From contig VWPU01008494.1 in NCBI GenBank assembly GCA_013398955.1, positions 1-64,000 of the forward strand: a stretch of 64,000 bases of DNA, in the 5' to 3' direction. The position numbers were made by a program, and so were the translations under genes. The notes beneath the pieces were generated by a model. The model searched no databases and was not told the origin of the DNA. It saw nothing but the letters and a program-made list of their open reading frames with translations. This DNA comes from Callaeas wilsoni (Eukaryota; Chordata; Aves; Passeriformes; Callaeidae). How positions within the stretch are numbered: the stretch's first letter is position 1; each line of letters opens with the position of its first letter. Positions 35,550 to 45,897 of the stretch are shown piece by piece.

Positions 35550-35620
35550 TCTTTACATCTCAGTTACCATCTCTATCAAAAGGGGAAATACTGATGCCGT
35601 TTCACAGAGCTTGTAACAGA
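35550..35620 (+). repeat. MIR/CORE-SINE relic
   Basis: CTTTACATCTCAGTTACCAT, then CTCTATCAAAAGGGGAAATA, CTGATGCC and TTTCACAGAGCTTGTAA follow the CORE-SINE end: CCTCAGTTTCCCCATCTGTAA, AAATGGGGATAAT and CTCACAGGGTTGTTGT. Order and spacing agree. Confidence 0.58.
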
Positions 35621-36684
35621 TGCAACCCCCAAAGATCCTCGTGTGTCACGGTAATGGGAACAAGAGAAGATCCTCAAATGTCCCATAGAAGACAGCTGGT
35701 GTTATGTGTGTCTTCCCTTCATGATGAGAAGATTACTCCAAGGGCAAGAGGCTGACAGAAAGTGTTCTCTATGTCTTACATATCACCATAGAACCTTCAG
35801 ATATTAGGCCAAAGTAGCCAACATTTGTCTGCAAGTGGAAAGAACAACGGGTAAAGCTTCCTGAAAAAGCCAGGTAACAAACAGTTTCCACTTAAAGATA
35901 TCTTTCTCTCAGCCACTTACCTGTCTAATTAATGTGTCTGAAAAAAGCCTGCATTTTCCTGAGGAAGAATGTATAAAAGCTAAGGAGGAACTCCCCCCAG
36001 ATCACATCTGCATATAAAGCCCTGGGGTTTACTCCTTTGGTAAGGATCCCAAATTGAGGTTGGGTTTCTGAAATCTCGCATGACCTGTTTAATATCGCAG
36101 TTTTTGAAAAACTGTTTCAGACAACTAGTGTTAGGCCAGGAAAGGAGATAAACCCTAGATTAGGCTCAGCCAGATCAAACTGATGAGTCGATGATTTAAT
36201 AGAGGGACAGAGTTATACTTTAAAGGTCTAGGCATCATTGTTGGAGTTTTGTTTCTATTTGGAATTGTGACCTAAATGCACTTGTTCCCTTCAGATTTCC
36301 TATTGCAACATCAGCATTTAAACAACCAATTGCTGTTTTCTAACAGTGCTAATCATCAGCCAGCCTACACGGTTCCTTGGGAAGGAGTGTGCAATTAGGA
36401 ATGGACCTACCATATTTGCTTTGAAAACTTGTGTAGTTGTATTGCAAATCTTCTGAAAGCATTTGGCAACATGAATTGCTTGTGAAAGAAGCAGTGCAAT
36501 AGAATGGAATATGGGGGAATAAGATTATATAATTTTCACACTTAACAACAGTGGCCAGTTTATTTCTCATGAGGAGAGTTAATACTCTGTTTTCACTCAA
36601 TGTCACTTACAGTTGTTCTTGGGTCAAACAGCTCATATAACACTATAGAGTAACAAACACAAAAATACTTTTATGCTTTTGCAT

Positions 36685-36714
36685 CTTTTTTTTTTTGTTT
36701 TGTTTTGTTTTTTG
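36685..36714. repeat. Poly-T / (TTTTG)n tract
   Basis: A T run passes into GTTTT units. Simple repeat. Confidence 0.9.
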
Positions 36715-39304
36715 TTATATTTGTGTGGTAAGTAAGATGAAAAACTGGAGCCAAGGAAGAAATTTCATTAAAGTAATTGTGGCTTGGAAATACATTAGGT
36801 GCTCTCCAGAATATCTTTCTGTCTCTTTCTGATAAAATCAACTATTTATGTTTCATTGAGCAGAAAAAGCTTTTTAGAGGAAAGGAAAGAAAAATATGTG
36901 AAAGAAATGAAAATATGCTTCTAAAACCCACATTCTAAGACACCTCAGTGACAATCTTAGTATAAAAGCCTGGCTGAGCAGCCTTTCAAGTATGGGTAAT
37001 TTTTTACTTATGGAAGTGTTTTTATAAAGTGCTTATACTTGAGGTCCTTGAAACAATATTTGCTGACTTTGCTGAAATGTTACAGGTTAACTTTCATTAC
37101 CACGATTTTTTATATATGGCATAGTAATAAATATAAATTAAGCTTTAAAGCCTTATGATGAAGCAGGAAATTATCCAGTGACAACTTCCCAAACTTGTCC
37201 ATTGAAGACAGTTGGTGTAGAGACAAAGAGCAGTTTCACAGAGAAAAACAATTTGTACAGAGAAAGAATGTTTGAACTAATTAACCTCCCACCTTCCTAA
37301 AAGTTTCTTAAAGGTCCAGGTGGAGCAGCTTGACTATTATTTCTGGGGTGGGGCTCAGGGAGACTCAGCCTTGCAAGATTCCAGGAGGGTGTCTGATGGA
37401 AGAGGATGATGTGCACTGTCGGGCAGGGGCAGCAGCCTTTTATCAACGCTCAGGAGCATCCAGCCTCTTCTTAACTCCGTCTGCTACTGTGTTCGAGGAC
37501 CACGGAATCAATGCCTCTTTTATCTTGCTGCCTAAGAGTTGCAACCCACTCAGGGTGTTGCAATCAGCGTTTCACCTCTTGCTGCAAGTTTTCGCTCTCT
37601 CTTTATAATGCAACGTGTTTCATCAAGCTGTTCTGTGTTTTAGGAAGCTCGAGCCTTAAGAGAAGGTCACATGAGATAGCTCCATCTGTTGCTGCTTTTA
37701 CTCATCCAAACAGCGCAGGGTTTTTTGCTTGAGTGTTGCTGGAATGGCATCACAGAGCCTGTTTTGAGCCAAAAGGATTAGTGCAGAGGCAAAATTTTCA
37801 GCATGTATTTTGACACTGAAGTTAAATATGAATTATGTATAACCCACGATACTATTTAAATAAGCTTAGGTAACATTTTCATTTTCCTCACATGATTTTA
37901 TTTAGTGACAGAGGAACTATAAGCTGGTTTGCACTACAGGTTTAGCTTGTCCTGTCTCCTTTTGCTAGCCTTTATTTCACCAGGGAAAGAACTTGTGAGG
38001 TAAGGTGAGGCAAAATTGTAGTGAAAATATTTAGGATTTATAATTGTTTTTAATGCCAGCTGTTGGATAAAAAACTTTCTGTCTATTTGCATACTATCTG
38101 CTAATTTGAATTTTACCATATGTTATGCCATTCCCTTCATGAAATAACACTCTATGAGCAGTCAGAAGAAGGCACAAAAATCTTTGTCTTGCACAAGTCC
38201 ATGTGAAATTTTTCTTCTAATCCTTTCATGTAGTGTTGGTGTAGACAGTGGAAGACATAAAATTTAATTGCTTTCTTCTATTTTTTTTTTTGCTAACAAT
38301 ATAGAATTAGCTGGGCTTGGACATTCTTGTTCCTAGCTTTTGTGTAGTATAAAAAACATGTTTAATGAAAATGAAAGTCATAGGGCCATCTGAAATAAAA
38401 ACAGAGGAAACTGACAGCCTTTGGGCAAAGGAAGGTGATTTTTACTGACTATTCTTCAGTCAGTACTGTCAATGTGAGCTATTATCAATGATATTTCAAA
38501 TGTTTCATGTATTCAGTCTAAATACTATAGGAACCCAAGGCTGCTACACTGAGGAGAGTGAAACTCAAGATAAAAATGTGAGAAAGATTTCCTTGTAGTG
38601 ATTTCTTTCATGATTTTCAGAACTTTTAGAAAAATAGGGTTAATGAAAAAATATATAAATACATAAATTATATATGTGTGTGCATGTATACACTTGATAA
38701 ACAAATATTCATTTCAAGTTGAAGAGGTAGACATCTGTATTTCTTTTGTAAAGGGGTAAAAAAGGAAAACCCTTTGTGTAAGGCATTTTATGCTGCTCTT
38801 TCCAGCAGTACATCTAGGGACATTCTGAAGATAATTTTTATGTACAATCTTTTGAAAAATGAAGGAATAATCTGTGTCATTTATCTGTGCAACACAACAA
38901 GAAAAGACAACTTCGTGTAATTCAGCGCCAAAAAATGATTGGAGGATGCGGTCAGCCCAGTTTTATGGCTTTTAGGCGGCAGCGCTTCTTTCAGTTCATG
39001 CTGTTCCAACAACTCAACACAAGGGCTGTCCATGCCCTGGATGGCTTTATTCAATTAAAGCTGCTTCCCAAGGTCTCGGGTCCCTGTGGTGGAATCACGC
39101 AGTGCAGACATGTGCATCCGCTGAACTCGAGCTGTGCTCGCTGCCAGCTCAGCAGCTTAAGGTCACTTTCTAAGAGGAAGAAATCACTCCAAAGAATTAT
39201 CTGCTGGCCTGGCTCCTCCAGCCAGGAAAACTGCTAACTTTCTCAGCCCCCACGCTTCTGCCAGCGCTTTTGTACACATTGCTTTATCTCGTGTTTACAA
39301 GTTC

Positions 39305-39322
39305 CTTGCCCCGGGGGGCAAG
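39305..39322. repeat. Perfect GC-rich inverted repeat
   Basis: CTTGCCCC, two spacer G, then GGGGCAAG: exact 8-bp arms. It includes a run of six G, so it may also be a slippage-prone site. Confidence 0.92.
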
Positions 39323-39392
39323 TTGAAATTTATATCCGCGTTCTGCCAGCAGATCCTAAGATGGCAAAGCCAATGGTCTGAGTGCCTTGCCT

Positions 39393-39414
39393 TCCCCAGG
39401 GGAGCACCTGGGGA
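39393..39414. repeat. Inverted repeat TCCCCAGG...CCTGGGGA
   Basis: Two exact 8-bp arms are separated by six bases. The left part, TCCCCAGGGGA, also matches an EBF/AP-2-like palindromic binding pattern. Binding is not shown. Confidence 0.85.
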
Positions 39415-39490
39415 GCAAAAAATACTGCTGTGAAGTGATAGGTGCTTCTCACAACAGCAAACAAAAACACCCTTCTTCCCACTGAACATT

Positions 39491-42400
39491 TGGTGCCTTG
39501 AATAAGTGTAGTTCTGGTTTCCTACATAACACCAAAGGACATGAGCTGAGATAAAGATTGGATCGGATTAAACAAAAGAGCTGGAGGAGGATCTGTTGGC
39601 AAAATTGATATAGTTACCTTCTTTGAGAGAAAAAATAATCACACTTTGCTCTAATTTGATTACATCTTGGTCTAAAGCAACTTCAACCCTAAATTAAGTC
39701 ATCCATTCAAGAATTTAACATAACTTGAATTCACATAATTTGAAAGTTTTTATTCTCCTGACTGGTCTCATCTAGACAGCAATAAGAAGTTACACTGTAG
39801 TACTGAGTATTTCCTAAATAGCTAATTTTGCCACATGAAAATTGAAAATAGAACTAGTTAAGAACAATTTCATGGCCTTAGGACTTACTAAAACAATGAA
39901 AACCAAAATGACCCGCTGTCTGGATGATCAACTGCATGCTGCTCAAGCCCTGTCCTACAGACTTGGTGACAGAAAAGAGAATTTTCACTGCATCATCAAA
40001 AAACTTTTTTTACCTAGGGTCAAATTTTAACTCTTTTCTGCCTCCTGCTGAGATGCAGAGCTGTTCAAAACTAAAAATGTTGCAAAAAAAAAGCGGCAAA
40101 TTTATGCTCCTGCTTTTCTGTCAGCATTCTCAGAAATGGCTTAACTGTTTGTGGTCAAACTTAGCATAAACGGTTGTCTTAAGCAAAAGCCAGGTGGAGG
40201 AAATTAAATCCTAAAAAGATGACAAAACTGAGTGGTGGGAAAAAACCCAAACACGCGACCCTTTGAAATGGAAGTGCTCAGACAGTGTGATTTCTGCTTT
40301 ACCCTAGACAGACCGCCCAAATACACATTTTTATCTACCGCCCCAGGTAACAGCAGTAGTGTTGTCTGCTCCGCCCAGGGAGGGGGAGAGCTGGGACTGT
40401 GCACAGAACTGAGGGGGCTGGCAGACCTAAGTCTGGGGGAAACAAAGACTACTAGCCAGAGTTCAGCATCACCCAGCAATGGCTAACCCAAATGCCAGCC
40501 ACGAGCAAGGGTTTGGCTGTAAATTCATGTCCAAATTGCTGCAAGGACAGGAGAGATCTCTGGGTTCTGGTCAGCTAAAAGACACTGTTTTGCCTCTGTC
40601 CTGTGGCAGGATGACTCTATTTTTCCAGCCTGTGATGTTTTAGCCTTTCTATTTAGGATGAAAAACCTCAGAAAGTGTATGTTTTCTTTAACATCTCTCA
40701 GTGTCTTCAGTCTGAGAGGATGCAGTTATTATTTATACACACCAGCCCTTTGTTCTTGTTTAGGCTGCTGTAGCTTGTCTGAAATTACTCGCTGGGTTTG
40801 CATCCCTGAAACTGGAGTAAGCTTTGTGGCGTGAGCCACGCTACAGCACATCCCCGCTGGAGCGCACTCCGGCGCAGTTTCCGAAAGCTTGAGGCTTCCT
40901 GAGGGAAAGAGGCTGTGATAGGAAAGATGCCGTCATTTTGATTATCCCTATTGTGAACCAGACTCCAAGACAGTCACTCCAAGGTATTGAAGTCTCCTTC
41001 TCCCCTGAGATCCACAGGGAAGTAACTCAAAGTAATGATTGATATTTATCTTACACAACATGAACTCACTTGAGTAAAACAAAGCAGAGTTACACAACTT
41101 TGTTACATCACATGCTGAGCCCTCTCAGAACTCATGTCTTAGAAATAAAGTTCCAGCTTTTAAAATGGTGATGATGATTAAACTCTGATGTTCTGTGTGA
41201 AATGGAGACACAACTTCACCATATCTTTATATTTTCTGGGTCAGAATTACTGAATGGGTCTGTTTTTACTACAGTTCTGTAGAGAATGTAGGAGCAGTGT
41301 CACTTCCAAAAATTTTCAAATGGTTTGGGAAGAAGTGTAAATGTCTAGATAAAAATCTGTGTTGACACGGTGGTTGTTGGAGTGACTACTCCTGAGACAG
41401 TCAGACTGAGAAGTTTAAATGCAAGATTTTTTCAAGTAACATTCATTGAATTCACTTCAGAACTGAGCAAAATTCCCTGCCTTGTTTTATACAGGATGCA
41501 GACTGAATGACCTAAGAGGACTGATTTTCTTTAAAATTGAATTAGTCACATTGCTTGTGTGAGTAAAATAAACAGCAGCAGACGCACCTGTGGATATCTG
41601 TGTAATTTTCTTTAAATCACTTTAGACAGACAAAGAACATGAGGTTCAGGACCATTTGAGTTCTGGGGGATAATTTTCCTTGGATTGTCAGCAGGAAGAA
41701 GGACATCCTCCCATCACCACTGCAGAGCACCTAGGTGAGCTGTCTAGAAATACAGTATTCTTCATCTTCAGAGTTTACTTGAAGCCAGTTGTATTTAAAA
41801 CTGCTAAAATAATAGTATTTTAATGTTTACAATGGGTTTGATGGCAGCATGCAACTTTCTCATTGAGAATGTGTTAAATTGCAGAAATCTCTGTTTTAAC
41901 TTTCTCTTGATATTTTGAGTGAATATTGTAAGAATGGAAAACCTCACACTTCTCATTTAATTTTGGGATAATTTTAAGGGATGTGCTGCTGTTATAGTCA
42001 GCAATGATATGGTGTAAAATATAATGCTTCCAAGTCTTCAGAGTCACAAAATATTAAATATTGATGTCCCTTGAAATTATAGATTTGAGGCAAATGAAGA
42101 TATCAGAAATCTTGGATTTCTTTTTTTTTTTTTTTAAATGCAAAGTTAGAGTGTGTGTTTTAACAAGCATCTAATTATATGCTCTATGTTGGGATGTCAG
42201 CATTGGAATAAAACTTCTTCCAAAAAGGGCAAATCCGTGGACACTAGGAACATGCAATAACAAATCAAACTAGAAGAAAAGCCTAAATGTCAGACAGCAA
42301 CTCTTCTTCCTAGTGCTTTACTCACAGTCTTTCATTCCGCTAAAAATGAGATATGTAAAGAAACATCTTGTGCTCTAAACATAAGATTTTTATACATTTC

Positions 42401-42957
42401 CTTGCATAACATCAGGAGTTACTGGTAATGACTCATGAAGTTATTCAGCCCTTCCTAAAAGGCCAACTTTTCTTTGACTTCATGACCTCCCTTACAAGCA
42501 AATTCCACAAGATATTTTCAGTATATGCCCATGAAGTAGTTGTGTCAGAATTTATTGCCTTGTAATTCAGTAATAAACTCCTTGTTCTTCTAGAGAGCAA
42601 AAAAAAATAGCGATGAGGAAGGTGGAACAGTTTTTGCTTTCTTTTATTATATAGGTCTCATTTAAAGTCAAGAGGCAGGTCTTTTTTATGTGGATATAAC
42701 CTCATGGATAAGAAAATGGTTATAATTCAGCTTTGCTTGCTACCTCAAAACTTTTCGTGCTCTGAATATGAATTTTGTTCCCAAATGTGAATCAACAGCC
42801 TTCCACACAATGTATTTTTGTCTTTTGATCTTTTTTGTATACCTTCATGAAAGGAGTGTGATTTTGCAGAGCCCTTCAGGGAGCAGCAGCACATACAGGG
42901 TTATAAGCAATGGGTTCGTATCATACAAACTGCCTGGCTCTGAGCTCAAGCGTAAGT
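39491..42957. other. Unassigned stretch
   Basis: Apart from the CpG cluster at 40828-40890 no feature is recognised. A weak SINE-like head (GGAGAGATCTCTGGGTTCTG) occurs near 40549-40568 but lacks a convincing continuation. A T run of about 16 lies at 42120-42136. Confidence 0.45.
40828..40890. promoter_or_regulatory. Small CpG cluster
   Basis: Seven CpG occur in about 60 bases (GGCGTGAGCCACGCTACAGC and onward to TTTCCGAAAG), within CpG-poor sequence. It contains the near-palindrome GGCGTGAGCCACGC. No promoter element or exon is recognised. Confidence 0.3.
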
Positions 42958-43175
42958 TAGAGGTGAGGGCACTCACTTGAAAGGCAGGAGGCAAAGCTCT
43001 GTCTCCAGCTCTTCTACTGACTAGTCTAACTGCTGCCAAGTCCTTCCATCTCTGGGTCTTTGTTTCTCCTCTCTGTTTTGTATTTTTGGTTAGATTTCAA
43101 ATTATTTTCAGATGGGGGATTATCTCTCACTGTGTTTGTGGAACGTCTGGCACAACAGAGCTTCAATGCTGACTG
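42958..43175 (+). repeat. Long SINE/LINE2 relic
   Basis: This is one of the best-preserved old repeats here. A head GGGCACTCACTTGAAAGGCA followed by GGAGGC is succeeded by GCTCTGTCTCCAGCTCTTCT, CTGCCAAGTCCTTCCATCTC and TGGGTCTTTGTTTCTCC. Then come GTTAGATTTCAAATTATTTTC, GGGGGATTATCTCTCACTGT and TTGTGGAACGTCTGGCACAA. These match in order the tRNA-like head, the TCTGCCACTTAC-, CAAGTCACTT- and CCTCAGTTTC-type middle, and the TTAGATTGTAAGC...GGGGCAGGGA...TACAGCGCCTGGCACAA tail of amniote MIR/LINE2-related SINEs. Confidence 0.68.
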
Positions 43176-45636
43176 CAAGTCTCCAGGCACACCTTAACAT
43201 AAATATGGGGGAGTGAGAGAGTTTCATTCTTTCCAAGGTGCTCCTTTTGCTGTAGGCAGAGAAAACAAAATGCGAAATCACAGCCTTTGATTGCTAATGA
43301 CCCATCTCTTCCTTGATGTCTTCACCCAGTTACTACCATGACAGGTTTTTTCTGTGAACTGGTTTTTTGATTCTGTCAGTTTTCCAGATCCTACTGAGAA
43401 GATTGGAGTAAGCTGGTCAGGTATTTAAGGCAAAGGTCTGGTGTGAGTAGATGTGCAGCGTAGGGCATGTTGAGTCTGTGCCATGCAGTGTGGTGTTGAG
43501 ATCTATATGGCAAAGTCCCGAGCCATGAGGGGATGGTGAAGTAATAACCTCTACAGCCTGTAATTCAGCACTAGCTCTGCAGTCTCTGCAGGTTGTGGTG
43601 TACACACATCTTTACTGTTCCTGGAATCATGTTTCTACTGCAGGGATGCTAAAATCTCTGTACTTTCATCGTGGAGAACCTGTACCATTTACCTTATTTT
43701 GTCCAGACCTGCTTTATGCCAGGTGGCTGCTTTTCAAACTCTGCAGTGTCTACCTAGTTTTGCGAAGTATTTGAGATTTTAGTCTCTCTTTGCAGCTAAA
43801 GTTATAGAAAATCTCTGGTTTTTTTTGTTGATTGTCAGTTGCACTGATACAAATGAAATTTTGGTTGTCTATTTTATTTTTTCTCAACTGGAGACTTGGG
43901 CCTCCTGCTGTATTAGAAATTAGATTTTGTGAGAAAAGCATGGGTAGTATATACCAGTTTACAGGTATAAATGTCATAAGGTTATACTGGAAAACTCTCC
44001 TCAGTACATAAGGATTAGGTTTTTCTGGTCTACCCTGCAAGGTGCAGTGTTGCTTGGAGTAGCCAAAGCAGTGGATATTGCTGTCCCGTGGTCCCTTCTC
44101 CACTGCCATCGTTGTGAGTCCCAGAGTTTCACTGCCTTCTCTCTTGCTAGTCCTGTGGGACTGACTTTGAGATAATTTTTTTGTGGCCTTTCAGAGGACA
44201 CAAAGGGTTTGGGGTGTTCACCTTTTTTAGATGAATTATATTTATCATAAACCTCTTCTGTTTCTTGGAACCCATATCCTTCTGCAGACACCAACCAAAT
44301 AAACAGACTTTGTCAAAAGGACAAAATCCTGGAGGGTCCTGGAGGAAGCAGATCCTGTGACACAACTCAGTAACAAAACCCAGGGAACAGTCATCCTTTG
44401 CCTTTCTTTAGTTTATTTATCCTTTATTTAGTTACCAGAGTTTAACAAGGGAGTGATTTTGGCTGGAATATGAAAGCAGCTGAGCTCCACTGTACTAATT
44501 GTTCTGGCTTTGAGGCTGGTGGAAGATTTGGTCCACCCTAAATAGCAGTCTTCCCCAATTTGTACTGTCCTGCTTACTCCACGGGAACAAACTGGAGAGT
44601 CGTGCTCTGTTTATCCTGAGCTCTTTGAAATGTGAATCACTCCAGAACAGCCTCTCCCAGGCTAGACTAGGAAAGCTTATTATCACTGATTTACAAGCCT
44701 TCAGAGATCAAAATGGGCCAAACCAACATTTCCTCCCTTCTCCTTTAAAACCACAACAGAGCATCTGTCTACTTTTGAAAGTAAAAATTCTTTCCATAGT
44801 GATTTTATTCTTTCTCACTTCTACTGACAAATAATTTACTAACTTCTCCCTATTGTTTCAAAAAAACTGGCAGTTAATGATTTTGTTTTTTTTTTTAAAC
44901 ACTAATTTCACTCTATCTTTAGAATATGCTCTTTTATCATTTTAGGTGTTCATTTACGGAAAGTAATCTGCTGTTTCATAGTTTAGCTTATTAATAGAAA
45001 GTTTGAGAATGTGCACATAAAGCAAGTTGCTAGGCTGATAGTATTGCTGGGTTGTAGCACTTGTAGAATAGATCCCATCTCTCAATTGCTAATGGAGATG
45101 TGCTTTGCTGTAGCGCTGGTATCTCACACAAGGGTTTTTAGGGGCATGCAGTGTGACAGACGCCAGCACTGGCCAATGGCACAGCAAATGTGGGACCTGG
45201 TGTTTGCTACTTGATTGCCGTGGTGCAGAACCCTACACCTCTGAACCCTGGATGCCTCAGCAGCTCTTGCTCTTTGTGAAACTTCTTGGCCTAAAAATCC
45301 TGCATTCGAAACATAAGCACTACTGAAGTCACAATCCTAGTGTAAGAAGGGTTAGTCAGCCAAATACTGACTCTCTGACCTCTAGGGGTCACAGTAAAAA
45401 TATTCTGTAGAAGCACAGAAATCAAAAAGACAAAATGAGGGAGCTCTTTTTTGGGTTAGGGAAGGAATCCTTCTCTGTTTTGGTGGCAACCCACATACAA
45501 ATTTTTGTCTGCTGTTTCTTTAGCTTATTGGAATTGTCAAACAACTGCCAGAAGAGGTATTACACTTTCTTAGACAGCAGCGGCACTCCTTCACTGTATG
45601 AAGGAATCAAGTTGGGATTCATGTTACCATTATATG
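43176..45636. other. Unassigned stretch
   Basis: No gene recognised. On the minus strand, two overlapping frames (43750-44109, 119 codons; 44001-44294, 97 codons) are open and of ordinary composition. They lie in different registers and share no motif with a known family. A T run lies at 44886-44897. Confidence 0.4.
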
Positions 45637-45897
45637 ACCAGTGGCAGGACTTGAGGGAATGGCCCCTCTACCAGGGAATGTTTAGGCTGATATTATATAG
45701 AAAAACGTTCTTCACCCACAGGGGGTTGGGCACTGGAACAGGCTCGCCAGGGAAGTGGTCTGACAGAGGTCAAGAAGTGTTTGACAACAGTCCCAGGCAC
45801 ATGGTGTGATTCTTGCGGATGGTTCTGCACAGGGCCAGGAGCTGCACTCGATGATCCCTGAGGGTCCTTTCCAGCTCAGCTTATTCTGTGATTCTCC
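45637..45897 (+). mobile_element. CR1 LINE 3' end
   Basis: The block begins CCAGTGGCAGGACTTGAGGG, passes through AAAACGTTCTTCACCCACAG, GGGCACTGGAACAGGCTCGC and CAGGGAAGTGGTCTGACAG, and ends CTCGATGATCCCTGAGGGTC, CTTTCCAGCTCAGC and TTATTCTGTGATTCT. This is the full order of an avian CR1 3' region, including GGAACAGGCTGCCCAGGGA and the ATGATC...GGTCCTTTCCA...TTCTGTGATTCT end. The element is 5'-truncated and non-coding. Confidence 0.94.

Larger units (their letters stand above)
33981..38886. other. Unassigned stretch with two further SINE relics
   Basis: Outside the SINE pieces at 34476-34577 and 35550-35620 and a T-rich tract at 36685-36714, nothing is recognised. TATAAAA-like boxes near 35970 and 36013 lie in ordinary AT-rich sequence and are not supported as promoters. 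The 37330-37700 part is GC-richer than average. AT-rich repeats occur near 38645-38690. Confidence 0.45.
38887..39490. other. GC-richer stretch with two perfect inverted repeats
   Basis: Base composition rises compared with both sides and CpG is more frequent. A 116-codon frame at 38887-39237 on the plus strand shows no known domain. The inverted repeats at 39305-39322 and 39393-39414 are listed separately. A conserved regulatory element is possible but cannot be shown from one sequence. Confidence 0.35.

Noticed and set aside
35960..36030. Promoter with TATAAAA boxes
   Set aside because: Isolated AT-rich words without an initiator, CpG enrichment or downstream exon.
40540..40680. SINE relic from GGAGAGATCTCTGGGTTCTG
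   Set aside because: Only one box fits; the following sequence does not follow the SINE order.
43750..44294. Two overlapping minus-strand frames as a frameshifted pseudogene
   Set aside because: Different registers without a shared family match; no evidence that they once formed one gene.
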